A DNA stretch of 64,000 bases from Maribacter hydrothermalis (GTDB taxonomy: Bacteria; Bacteroidota; Bacteroidia; Flavobacteriales; Flavobacteriaceae): assembly GCF_001913155.1 (NCBI RefSeq), contig NZ_CP018760.1:1612001-1676000 (forward strand), written 5' to 3'. Both the position numbers and the translations under genes were made by a program. Numbering within the stretch: position 1 is the stretch's first letter; each line of letters begins with the position of its first letter. Under the pieces are notes generated by a model. It ran no database searches. It worked only from the letters and a program-made list of their open reading frames with translations, and was not told the origin of the DNA. Shown piece by piece: positions 16,750 through 25,172 of this stretch.

Positions 16750-18024
16750 TTAAAATGTATCTAGTGCTTCTGTAATGGTATTGTAAATTTTTTGGAGTTG
16801 ATTGTTGGTAATTACATATGGCGGAAGCATATAAATAGTACTCCCTAAGGGCCGTAATAAAACACCTCTTTCTAAAAAAAAATTATACAACTTATCTCGT
16901 AAACTTCCGTAACGCTCCATTTCAATATTTAAATCAATGGCCAGTATTACACCCAATACTCTAACCTCTTTTACTTTTTCATGATTCTTAATTTTCTTGG
17001 CAAATGAGGTATGAGCACTTTCTATATACGTTCTTCTTTTTTGAATTTCTGGGGAGTTTAAAAGGGCAATTCCCGCTAATGCAGCGGCACAACCTATTGG
17101 GTGCGCACTAAATGTATGTGCATGAAAAAAACCTTTATGTACCTCATCACTTAAAAAACGATTAAATACTGCCTGGCTACAACTCGTAATACTCAATGGA
17201 AACATCCCTGCCGTAAGTGCTTTGCTTAAGCAAATAATATCGGGGTTATTTACTAGGTAATCAGAAGCGAAATTTTTTCCTGTTTTACCAAAACCGGTCA
17301 TTATTTCATCTGCAATGGTTAAAACATCGTTTTCTTGGCAAAGTTGAATTAACGCATCCAATCCTTTTGAGGAATGAAATTTCATGCCTGCAGCTCCTTG
17401 TACCAATGGTTCAAAGACAAATGCTGCACAATTGTTTTCCTTTAATATTTGTGACAACTTACTTTTTACCTCCTCTATATTATCTTCTTGTGGAGTTGGT
17501 ATACGCACAACTTTTAAAAGAAAATCTTCAAAAGGACCATTATAAGATGATAGCCCAGATGCACTCATTGCACCAAAAGTATCTCCATGAAATCCATCTT
17601 CGAAAGCAATTAAGGTGTCTCTTTTTTCCCCGTTATTATGAAAATATTGTAACGCCATTTTAATAGCTGCTTCTATTGCAGTAGAACCATTATCGTTGAA
17701 AAATATTTTAGCCTGATTTTTAGGCAATATCTCCATTAATTTTTCAGATAATTGAATGGCTGGCTCGTGGGTTAATCCACTAAACATAACAAAATCTAAC
17801 TTCTGCATTTGCTTGGTCATAGCCGCAACAATGTACTCATTTGAATGTCCGTACATTACGGTATACCATGATGCAATACCGTCTATATATTCGTTACCAT
17901 CCTCATCAAACAACAACGCATCTTTTGCTTTTACAATTGCCATTTGGGGTTTATTCAACTTATGTTGGGAAAGCGGATGCCATAAGTGCTTTTTATCTCT
18001 AGTAGATAGATTTTCCACGTTCAT
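16750..18024 (-). CDS. bioA: Adenosylmethionine-8-amino-7-oxononanoate aminotransferase BioA
   Basis: 424 residues. It transfers the amino group of S-adenosylmethionine to 8-amino-7-oxononanoate, giving 7,8-diaminononanoate. Landmarks are HLWHPLSQHK near the N-terminus, GIASWYTVMYGHSN (family GxSSWW), NDNGSTAIEAAIKMA for PLP phosphate binding, ADEIMTGFGKTG, and the PLP lysine K268 in LSKALTAG. The W in the second motif is kept as SWY rather than SWW. It heads the bioA-ketoacyl synthase transcript and diverges from the glycosyltransferase across 63 bases. Confidence 0.95.
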   Translation of the reverse strand: MNVENLSTRDKKHLWHPLSQHKLNKPQMAIVKAKDALLFDEDGNEYIDGIASWYTVMYGHSNEYIVAAMTKQMQKLDFVMFSGLTHEPAIQLSEKLMEILPKNQAKIFFNDNGSTAIEAAIKMALQYFHNNGEKRDTLIAFEDGFHGDTFGAMSASGLSSYNGPFEDFLLKVVRIPTPQEDNIEEVKSKLSQILKENNCAAFVFEPLVQGAAGMKFHSSKGLDALIQLCQENDVLTIADEIMTGFGKTGKNFASDYLVNNPDIICLSKALTAGMFPLSITSCSQAVFNRFLSDEVHKGFFHAHTFSAHPIGCAAALAGIALLNSPEIQKRRTYIESAHTSFAKKIKNHEKVKEVRVLGVILAIDLNIEMERYGSLRDKLYNFFLERGVLLRPLGSTIYMLPPYVITNNQLQKIYNTITEALDTF

Positions 18025-18087
18025 AAAATTTATAATTCGTCATTTTATCTATCTTGCAAAGATCGGGAAATAAACCGCAATAAAGAG

Positions 18088-19572
18088 ATGCCCTTAAAAA
18101 GAAACAAAAAAGCCTTTATAGACTTTTCTGAGATTAAGAATACAACCGTATTGTTAATCTTTTTTGTTATTTCATTTTCAATACGTTTTCCCTTTTTCTT
18201 TCGAGATTATATTGACCGAGATGAAAGTACTTTTATATTATTAGGACAATCTTGGGTTGATGGCTTTTTACCTTACACTCAACTATGGGATTTAAAACCT
18301 CCCCTTACTTTCGCATTTTTTGCTGCAATTATTTCTGTATTCGGGAAAAGTTTTATCGCTATTAGACTAGCAGGTGTTATTTTGGTAGTTATTACTGCCT
18401 ACTTTACTTATAAGATTACTTTGTCATTACTATCTAAAAAGGCATCAATTGTAGTAGGTGTTTTTTGTATTATTCTATTAAGTCTTTTCGGAAGTTTACA
18501 GGGCGTAATGTCCGAACATATTTGTATCGCATTTTTTATACCAGCACTCTACCTTTTACACGCCAAAAAATCATCTGGATTCATATTTCTTGCAGGCGTT
18601 TTAATGGGGACTACGGTTATGGTAAAATTGAATATGGCTTTTCCCATATTTTTTATCGGCCTATTTCTGTTATATGAATCATTGTTTACTAAAAGAAAAA
18701 TTAATCTATTACAAGTAGCTTTATTTGGAACCGGAGTTTTAGCAGTCATTTTTGCTACCGTACTTCCTTATTACTTAGTTCACCAAACCCATAAATGGTG
18801 GGAATCTGTGGTTTTGGCTCCTTTAGAGTATACGGAAGCAAGACGGTATTCCATTTTTAAATTAGCACCCATTTTTGTTATTACAGGCGCTTTTCTTCTT
18901 TATGCTTACAAAAGCAAAACCATCGATTTTAAAAACAGAACTGTACAAATACTACTTATAGCTATATGTGGCGTACTATTTTCATTTGTTAAAGGGGGTA
19001 GAATTAATGGGCATTATCTTATTCAAATACACCCCATGCTACTTATTTTGGTAGGCATTGTATTATATAAATTATCTATAACCTACCAGCGTAAAATACC
19101 AAAATATGTATGGCTCATAGCTTTATTAATACCCGCGGAAAGTTATTTAGAATACGGCAACATCATAAAAACTAAATATGAGCGAAATACATTTTTCAAT
19201 GGAGAAGGATTTTCTGTTCCTGCTTATATAAACGCTAATAATTTAGAAACTAAAAATATATTGTTCTTTGAGTATCATATAGGGTATTGGAATTTAGATA
19301 CTTTACCACCAACGATTGCATCTACCCACCCTAGCAATATTTGCAGAGATGAACTTTTTACTTTCTTTGATAATCCTAGAAAAAACTCTCTTGAAGAATT
19401 AAAATTTATAATGGAAGTGTTACAACCTAAAACAGTTGTAATACGAAAAGGCAGAAGTATTTTAGATAAAAAAGAGGTTGAAGAGAATAATTATATTAAT
19501 TCATATTTAGCAAAACACTACCAAATTTTTTCTACTGTTGATAATGCTGAAATATTACAGCGGTTAGAGTGA
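18088..19572 (+). CDS. Family 39-type (ArnT/PMT-like) membrane glycosyltransferase
   Basis: 494 residues with about ten to twelve membrane helices. The first periplasmic loop carries the catalytic-type aspartate pair in DYIDRDESTFILLGQSW, followed by LWDLKPPLTF, where GT39/GT83 enzymes have a conserved K-P-P. These transferases move a sugar from a polyprenyl-phosphate donor to lipid A, protein or other acceptors at the outer face of the inner membrane. A soluble C-terminal region of about 120 residues follows. It is the only plus-strand gene within the biotin region and its last 9 bases overlap the end of bioD, so it looks like an unrelated insertion between bioA and bioD. Confidence 0.82.
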   Translation: MPLKRNKKAFIDFSEIKNTTVLLIFFVISFSIRFPFFFRDYIDRDESTFILLGQSWVDGFLPYTQLWDLKPPLTFAFFAAIISVFGKSFIAIRLAGVILVVITAYFTYKITLSLLSKKASIVVGVFCIILLSLFGSLQGVMSEHICIAFFIPALYLLHAKKSSGFIFLAGVLMGTTVMVKLNMAFPIFFIGLFLLYESLFTKRKINLLQVALFGTGVLAVIFATVLPYYLVHQTHKWWESVVLAPLEYTEARRYSIFKLAPIFVITGAFLLYAYKSKTIDFKNRTVQILLIAICGVLFSFVKGGRINGHYLIQIHPMLLILVGIVLYKLSITYQRKIPKYVWLIALLIPAESYLEYGNIIKTKYERNTFFNGEGFSVPAYINANNLETKNILFFEYHIGYWNLDTLPPTIASTHPSNICRDELFTFFDNPRKNSLEELKFIMEVLQPKTVVIRKGRSILDKKEVEENNYINSYLAKHYQIFSTVDNAEILQRLE

Positions 19573-20181
19573 CTTTAATATTCCTTCGAACTTTGCTGCA
19601 TATTTTTTAATTACTTCTTTATCAAAATTTTCTTCTTCATCAATTCTACCTAATGATTCAATACCTGTTTTAAGTAGAATTATATTTTCTGTTTGCGGAT
19701 TAGCTTCACCGCTAAATAAAACCGAAACTTCATAGCCTTTTTGCAATAACCAATTGATGGTTAATAAGGAATGGTTAATACTACCTAAGTAATTTCTTGA
19801 TACTACCACTACCTTATAATCTGGCATAATAATATCGAACATGGTATCTTCTTCATTTAATGGAACCAATAACCCTCCAGAGCCTTCTATTACTAAATGA
19901 TTATCTGTTTCTGGTTCATTAATATGAAATCTGTCTATACGAATACCATCTATTTCTGCAGCTGCATGCGGACTAAGTGGAGATTTCAACTCGTAACTAC
20001 AAGGGTGAAATTTTGTTTTATTGTTAGAGATTAATTCCTTTACCCTTTCTGTATCAGAATTATCTAAATCACCTGCTTGTACTGGTTTCCAATAGTCTGC
20101 CTGTAGTGCTTCTGTAAATATCGCCGAAGCAATTGTTTTACCTACACCTGTTGAAATACCAGTTACAAATATCTTATGCAT
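19564..20181 (-). CDS. bioD: Dethiobiotin synthetase BioD
   Basis: 205 residues. It is an ATP-dependent carboxylase closing the ureido ring of dethiobiotin. The P-loop GISTGVGKT spans residues 8-16. YWKPVQAGDLDNSDTERV, SPHAAAEIDG and the VIEGSGGLLVPLNE magnesium/ATP motif are all present. It is slightly shorter than the E. coli protein but complete. It is read with the DUF2007 gene (7-base gap) and bioF upstream. Its 3' end overlaps the opposing glycosyltransferase gene by 9 bases. Confidence 0.95.
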   Translation of the reverse strand: MHKIFVTGISTGVGKTIASAIFTEALQADYWKPVQAGDLDNSDTERVKELISNNKTKFHPCSYELKSPLSPHAAAEIDGIRIDRFHINEPETDNHLVIEGSGGLLVPLNEEDTMFDIIMPDYKVVVVSRNYLGSINHSLLTINWLLQKGYEVSVLFSGEANPQTENIILLKTGIESLGRIDEEENFDKEVIKKYAAKFEGILKSL

Positions 20182-20188
20182 TCTTTAA

Positions 20189-20572
20189 TTAATTAGAGTT
20201 AGTGATCATTCCACAATTTAGGCACTTATATTTTCTTTTTTCGAAAAATGGAAAAAGTTTATAAAAAACTCCCTTCCTGTTATAATATGGTTCAGATTTT
20301 TGAGCCTTACAATTAGGACAAATAATAGGGTTCCCAAAATTATCAACTGCATAAGCTCTAATCTCATTATAAATTTCCAAAGCTCTTTCTTTATCTTTAG
20401 AATAGACTTGTAATTTAACTCCGCCAATTGCATTACTTATAATGGGGTCCGAATTTAAAGTATTCTCATCTCTGAGAAAAACAGGTATTCCTTCAGATTC
20501 AAGTTTTCCTTTAACAATTTGGACATCGGCAACATATTCAAAAGATGCAAGTTGATAAAATTTATCTTCCAT
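20189..20572 (-). CDS. DUF2007 domain protein with C-terminal zinc ribbon
   Basis: 127 residues. The N-terminal 70 residues (FYQLASFEYVADVQIVKGKLESEGIPVFLRDE) form a DUF2007 (putative signal-transducing) alpha/beta domain. The C-terminal part has two cysteine pairs, CPNC and CLNC, about 35 residues apart, likely binding zinc. It lies between bioF and bioD with gaps of 6 and 7 bases, so it is almost certainly cotranscribed with them. Whether it takes part in biotin metabolism or is a passenger is unknown. Confidence 0.75.
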   Translation of the reverse strand: MEDKFYQLASFEYVADVQIVKGKLESEGIPVFLRDENTLNSDPIISNAIGGVKLQVYSKDKERALEIYNEIRAYAVDNFGNPIICPNCKAQKSEPYYNRKGVFYKLFPFFEKRKYKCLNCGMITNSN

Positions 20573-20578
20573 GTATAA

Positions 20579-21736
20579 TTAAATAAAGCTACTTAATAAT
20601 TTAACTAAAAGTCCAATTTCTTCTTTGGAATTAAAACTATGAAGGCAAATTCTAAGTCGCTCTTGACCTTCTGGTACGGTTGGCGACAAAATTGCTTTTA
20701 TATTAAACCCTTTATCAATTAACTTTTTAGCCACTTGTTTTGCTTTTTTGGTACCGGGTATAATACAACCTTGTATTGCCGTATTACTTGGAATGAAAAA
20801 AGCATCTAAATTATGAGCAGTTACCTGTTTCTTAAAAAACTCAACATTCTCTTTTAATTTAGCTTTTGGCTCTTTACCCAATTCTTGCATATATGAGTGT
20901 GCCGTGATTATCGTTGCCAAGGTATGCGGGGTAAGTGCTGTAGTATAAATAAATGGCTTAGCAAAATTAACTAAGAAATCTTTTAAATCGTTAGAACCTA
21001 AAATTGCTGCACCATGGCATCCAAACCCTTTACCAAATGTAACTGTTCTAGCAAAAACATCAGTTTCGAGCCCAAGTTCTGGTATTAAACCTTCACCATT
21101 TTTACCCAAAAACCCAACAGCATGCGCTTCGTCCACTATTAAATTATACCCTTTAGTCTTGGTATATTTTACCATTGCTTTTAAATCCGGCGTATCGCCA
21201 TCCATAGAAAAAACACTCTCTGTAGCTATATAAACAGTACATTCTTCACTCTCGTTTCTAACTAAATTTAAATCGATTTTCTCCTTTAAGTTAGTCAAAT
21301 CATTATGCAAAAAACTATACGATTTTGCATTACTCATACGTATACCTTCACGTATGCTTGCATGTACCAATTCGTCATAAAAAATTAAATCTCCTCTTTG
21401 TGGCACAGCGCTAAAAATCCCCATGTTGGCATCATAACCAGAATTAAAAACAAGTGCGCTATTAGCCTTATAAAAAGTAGCTAGTATTGGTTCTAAAATA
21501 GTATATAATTTATGATTTCCAGATAATAACCTAGATCCCCCAGAGCCGTTTGAGGCTACACTTTCCTTTAATAATAACTGAAATGTTTTTGAAAATAAGG
21601 TTTCATTCGTTGCAAAACCCAAATAATCATTAGATAGAAAATCTATTGAACCATCATTGGCATTTAACTGCCTAAATGTATCTTCTTTTCTTCGGCTTGC
21701 TAATATTTTAAGCAATTTTTTGGGTATTTGACTCAT
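20579..21736 (-). CDS. bioF: 8-amino-7-oxononanoate synthase BioF
   Basis: 385 residues, PLP-dependent alpha-oxoamine synthase. It condenses pimeloyl-thioester with alanine. Family blocks: FLSNDYLGFA, GSGGSRLLSGNH, VFNSGYDANMG, DELVHASIREG, VDEAHAVGFLGKNGEG and the PLP-lysine region TFGKGFGCHGA. The latter is typical of BioF relatives in Bacteroidota, where the usual GTLGKALG is modified. It is the first gene of the bioF-DUF2007-bioD transcript. An exact -7 box ends 5 bases before the ATG, so the mRNA is predicted to be nearly leaderless. Confidence 0.93.
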   Translation of the reverse strand: MSQIPKKLLKILASRRKEDTFRQLNANDGSIDFLSNDYLGFATNETLFSKTFQLLLKESVASNGSGGSRLLSGNHKLYTILEPILATFYKANSALVFNSGYDANMGIFSAVPQRGDLIFYDELVHASIREGIRMSNAKSYSFLHNDLTNLKEKIDLNLVRNESEECTVYIATESVFSMDGDTPDLKAMVKYTKTKGYNLIVDEAHAVGFLGKNGEGLIPELGLETDVFARTVTFGKGFGCHGAAILGSNDLKDFLVNFAKPFIYTTALTPHTLATIITAHSYMQELGKEPKAKLKENVEFFKKQVTAHNLDAFFIPSNTAIQGCIIPGTKKAKQVAKKLIDKGFNIKAILSPTVPEGQERLRICLHSFNSKEEIGLLVKLLSSFI

Positions 21737-21740
21737 TCAG

Positions 21741-21748
21741 CAAAAATA
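21741..21748 (-). promoter_or_regulatory. Flavobacterial -7 promoter element of bioF
   Basis: The minus strand reads TATTTTTG, an exact TAnnTTTG match. A TTG lies 15 bases further upstream (21764-21766), slightly closer than the usual 17-23. The box is 4 bases from the ATG, implying a leaderless or near-leaderless transcript. Confidence 0.5.
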
Positions 21749-22039
21749 ACTTTTCTATAAAACCAAAAGAAAATTATTACACATATGACAACACTTTTAT
21801 ACTACGTGTTATCAACAATTGTTTTTTTTAATACATATTGTAAAAATTCACTAACATAATAGCATTATTAATCTGATTAATAAATACTTACATTAACCTT
21901 TGAGGTGTTTTTAACTTTAATTTATAAGCTCTATTTAATTATCATATAATATTATAGCGTATTTTTGCTTCTTTTTTTAAGGAATTTTCTTACTTTAATA
22001 TAAGGATAGAAAGAATATAATCCAGGTTTTTTGGAATTA
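21749..22039. other. AT-rich divergent intergenic region between bioF and the GAF/PAS sensor gene
   Basis: About 290 bases without a supported gene. It holds the bioF promoter at one end and an exact TAnnTTTG box (TATTTTTG, 21960-21967, plus strand) 73 bases before the sensor ATG. The rest is very AT-rich with runs of T; I see no RNA gene or long inverted repeat. Confidence 0.6.
21960..21967 (+). promoter_or_regulatory. Flavobacterial -7 promoter element of the GAF/PAS sensor gene
   Basis: TATTTTTG is an exact TAnnTTTG match, predicting a leader of about 68 nucleotides before the ATG at 22040. No -33 TTG is visible at the usual spacing. Confidence 0.4.
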
Positions 22040-24694
22040 ATGGCGGAGAATAATATTGTAGATATAAAAAGACTTGAGACATTACTATCATTTGATGTAA
22101 TGGATACGCTTCCTGAATCTGTTTATGATGATATAACAGCTTTAGCAGCTTCTATTTGTAATACCCCAACAAGTCTTATTTCATTGGTTGATGACGAAAG
22201 ACAGTTTTTTAAATCGCACCACGGTTTAGATGTGAAACAGACACCATTAGAAGTATCTTTTTGCAAACATGTTATCATTGATAACGAAGATTTATTGATT
22301 GTTGAAAACACTCATGAAGATGAACGATTTGCAAACAATTTATTGGTTACCGAGTACCCGAATATAGGATTCTATGCGGGAGCATCATTAACAACAACTC
22401 AAGGTCATCGTCTTGGCACATTGTGCGTAATTGATTACGAAGCAAAAAAACTTAGCCCTCAACAAATAGCTAGCCTAAAAACACTTGCCAACCAAGTAGT
22501 GCAATTACTAGAATTACGTAGATCTAAAAAAATAGAAGAAGGTCAAAGAAGAGACTTAGTCAGAAAAGGTAAACTGCTAGATAACATTGTTAAAGCTACC
22601 GGTATAGGTATTTGGGAACGTAACCTAAAGGAAGATGCAATAGTATTTAGCAGTAATGCCCTTGAATTATTAGGGATAAGCCACACTAAAGAAATACTAA
22701 TTAAAATACGTAAATGGCTTACCTATGTTCATCCAGATGATTTAATAAAGGTTAAAGAAAGGTATTCTAATTGTTTTAAAATCAAATCCCAAGTATGTGA
22801 ACTTCAATATAGAATGAAACATACGGACGGCCATTATATTTGGGTAAATGAATATGGAAAAGTGTTAACCTGGAATAATGAGAATGAGCCACTATTAATG
22901 TATGGTACTATTCAGGATATTACAGAAAAAGTAAATCACCGTGAAGAATTAGAAAGGCTTAAAAATAATCAAGAAGCCATGATTAATAGCACCAAAGATT
23001 TAATGTGGTCTATTGATTTAGATTTTAAATTAATTACAGCAAACTCTTCATTTCATAAATTAATAAAAAGAAATTTAGGCTTCAGCTACAAAGAAGGTGA
23101 TTATACTTTTACCGAAACGTATGATGCAGAAACAAATAATAAATGGAAAGCTTATTTTAATAGAGCTTTAAAAGGAGAAACTTTTTCTATAAAACATAAA
23201 TTTGAAGACCCCATAAAACATTGGATAACTTATGGTTTAACTTCTTTTAATCCTTTATTAGATTCAAAAGGAAAACAAATTGGAATTACATGTTTTTCAA
23301 AAGATATTACTTCAGAAGTATTGTCTCAACAAGTTTTATTGAGTGCAAAGGAAGAGATGGACAAAATCATGGAGGCTTCTTTGGATATCATATGTACTAT
23401 GGATGAAGAAGGATACTTCTTAAGTATTAATAAGGCCTGTAAAAAAATATGGGGTTACGAACCAAAAGAATTGATCGGCACCCAATATATAGATTTGGTT
23501 TTTGAAGAAGATCAAAACGCAACTCAAGATTCGGCTTACTCGCTTTTAGCTGGTGAAAAAGAAACTAACTTCGAGAACAGATATGTACATAAAAATGGTA
23601 CTCTAGTACCAATGCTTTGGTCATCTAATTGGGATGAAAAAGATTGTGTTTATTATTGTATTGCCCGGGATAATACAGAAAAGAAAAAAGCCGAATTACA
23701 ACTAGAAAATAGTGAAAGGCGCTTTAAAACCTTAGTACAGGAAGGAACGGAACTAATTGCTATTTTTGACCAAGAGGCCAAGTTCATTTATGTAAGTCCT
23801 ACTTCGAAAAATACAATAAAGATGTCACCCGAGGAACTGTTGGGCACCATAGCTTTCGACCATATACATTTAGACGACCACCAAGAAGTTTATACTCAAT
23901 TCTTAGAAGTAGCGAATAAAAAACAAGTATACTTTAAACCTTTTAGATTTAAAAATGGCGAGGGCAAATGGCGATGGTTGGAAACCATAGCTACCAACCA
24001 AATCGATGAACCGTCCATAAATGGTATCGTAGTAAATACCCGTGATGTAACTGAAAAGAAAAAAGCGGAAGAACTACTTGAAAATAGCGAAAGGCGTTTT
24101 AAAACACTCGTGCAGGAAGGAAGTGATATTATCGGTATTATTAATAAACATGAAATATTTTCCTATGTAAGCCCTACATCCATAAAAACATTGCAAATAT
24201 CCCCCGAAGAATTCATTGGTACTAATGTATTCGACTACGTACACCCTGACGATTACGAACGTATTCATTGTCAATTTATTAAGATTTTTGAAATACCACA
24301 AGTTACCATCGGTCCTTTTAGGTTTAAACATGGAAATGGTAGTTGGATATGGATGGAAACCATAGTGACCAACAAACTTGATGAGCCAACGATCAATGGT
24401 ATAGTAGTGAATTCTAAAGATGTAACTACGAGAGTTCGACATATAAATGCAATTAAACTACAAAATGCGAGGCTTAAAGAAATAGCCTGGACACAATCGC
24501 ATATTGTTCGTGCACCGGTTGCTAGGTTAATGGGATTAATTAATTTAATAAAAAACGAAAACGAAGGTTTACATTCAAATGAAAAAGAAGAGGTTTTAAA
24601 TTTTATTTTTACCTCTGCAAACGAAATAGATACGGTCATTAGAGAAACCGTAGAGAAAACCGCTAGCGCAATAGATATAGAAGAATTTCAATGA
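22040..24694 (+). CDS. GAF and multi-PAS sensor protein ending in a DHp-like segment, no ATPase domain
   Basis: 884 residues from the ATG; a TTG three codons upstream is an alternative. Order of domains: GAF (about 15-165), three PAS domains (about 185-300, 310-430, 440-555), then two very similar PAS/PAC units in tandem (about 560-680 and 685-800). Both tandem units start with ENSERRFKTLVQEG, evidence of recent duplication. The last 80 residues form a helical DHp-like segment with a candidate phosphoacceptor histidine (His821) in SHIVRAPVARLMGL. The protein stops there: no N, G1 or G2 box of a histidine kinase ATPase is present. Its stop overlaps the ATG of a receiver gene (ATGA). It is probably a soluble cytoplasmic sensor. 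Confidence 0.85.
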   Translation: MAENNIVDIKRLETLLSFDVMDTLPESVYDDITALAASICNTPTSLISLVDDERQFFKSHHGLDVKQTPLEVSFCKHVIIDNEDLLIVENTHEDERFANNLLVTEYPNIGFYAGASLTTTQGHRLGTLCVIDYEAKKLSPQQIASLKTLANQVVQLLELRRSKKIEEGQRRDLVRKGKLLDNIVKATGIGIWERNLKEDAIVFSSNALELLGISHTKEILIKIRKWLTYVHPDDLIKVKERYSNCFKIKSQVCELQYRMKHTDGHYIWVNEYGKVLTWNNENEPLLMYGTIQDITEKVNHREELERLKNNQEAMINSTKDLMWSIDLDFKLITANSSFHKLIKRNLGFSYKEGDYTFTETYDAETNNKWKAYFNRALKGETFSIKHKFEDPIKHWITYGLTSFNPLLDSKGKQIGITCFSKDITSEVLSQQVLLSAKEEMDKIMEASLDIICTMDEEGYFLSINKACKKIWGYEPKELIGTQYIDLVFEEDQNATQDSAYSLLAGEKETNFENRYVHKNGTLVPMLWSSNWDEKDCVYYCIARDNTEKKKAELQLENSERRFKTLVQEGTELIAIFDQEAKFIYVSPTSKNTIKMSPEELLGTIAFDHIHLDDHQEVYTQFLEVANKKQVYFKPFRFKNGEGKWRWLETIATNQIDEPSINGIVVNTRDVTEKKKAEELLENSERRFKTLVQEGSDIIGIINKHEIFSYVSPTSIKTLQISPEEFIGTNVFDYVHPDDYERIHCQFIKIFEIPQVTIGPFRFKHGNGSWIWMETIVTNKLDEPTINGIVVNSKDVTTRVRHINAIKLQNARLKEIAWTQSHIVRAPVARLMGLINLIKNENEGLHSNEKEEVLNFIFTSANEIDTVIRETVEKTASAIDIEEFQ

Positions 24695-25089
24695 ATTACC
24701 AATTACTACTTATAGAAGACGATCCTATTTTTACATTTTTATTAGAAAAAGGAATAAAATCCGTTGAATTAAAAGGTGAAATATCTAATTTTTTAAATGG
24801 TCTAACTGCTATTGATCATTTAAAAAATGAGTTCTCCAGAGAAAATAATTATGTCATTTTTCTTGATTTAAATATGCCTGTAATGAATGGTTGGGAATTT
24901 ATGGACGAATTTGAAAAGCTTGGCAATACAGACAATTGTTTGCTGTTTGTTTTAACATCATCTGCATACCAACAAGATTTAGATAAGTTAAAGAGTATGC
25001 CGTTAGTTACCGATTTTATCACAAAACCTATTACCGAATATAATTTAAAGGGTATAAAGGAAGTTGTTGAGAAAAAATTTGAGAAGTAG
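24691..25089 (+). CDS. Single-domain response regulator (receiver only)
   Basis: 132 residues, a complete CheY-like receiver with no output domain. Acidic pocket E9-D10-D11, phosphoacceptor D59 in VIFLDLNMPVMNGWEF, switch residues TSS, and the conserved lysine in ITKPIT. It overlaps the preceding sensor gene by 4 bases (ATGA), implying translational coupling, so the two almost certainly act together. Output must come through protein-protein contact. Confidence 0.92.
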   Translation: MNYQLLLIEDDPIFTFLLEKGIKSVELKGEISNFLNGLTAIDHLKNEFSRENNYVIFLDLNMPVMNGWEFMDEFEKLGNTDNCLLFVLTSSAYQQDLDKLKSMPLVTDFITKPITEYNLKGIKEVVEKKFEK

Positions 25090-25172
25090 AAAAATAATTA
25101 TAAATCTAGAAAATTAAAATCTCAATTCGCTATTGAATGCTTAGCTTCATTATCTTAGCTAAAATATATTTT

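Noticed and set aside
17367..17663. Plus-strand frame of 98 codons opposite bioA
   Set aside because: It lies entirely inside bioA, whose catalytic motifs are intact, and shows no domain of its own.
18051..18063. Small palindrome atcttgcaaagat between bioA and the glycosyltransferase, considered as a biotin-repressor operator
   Set aside because: It is only 5 bp per arm, does not match known BirA or BioR operators, and no second copy lies before bioF or bioB.
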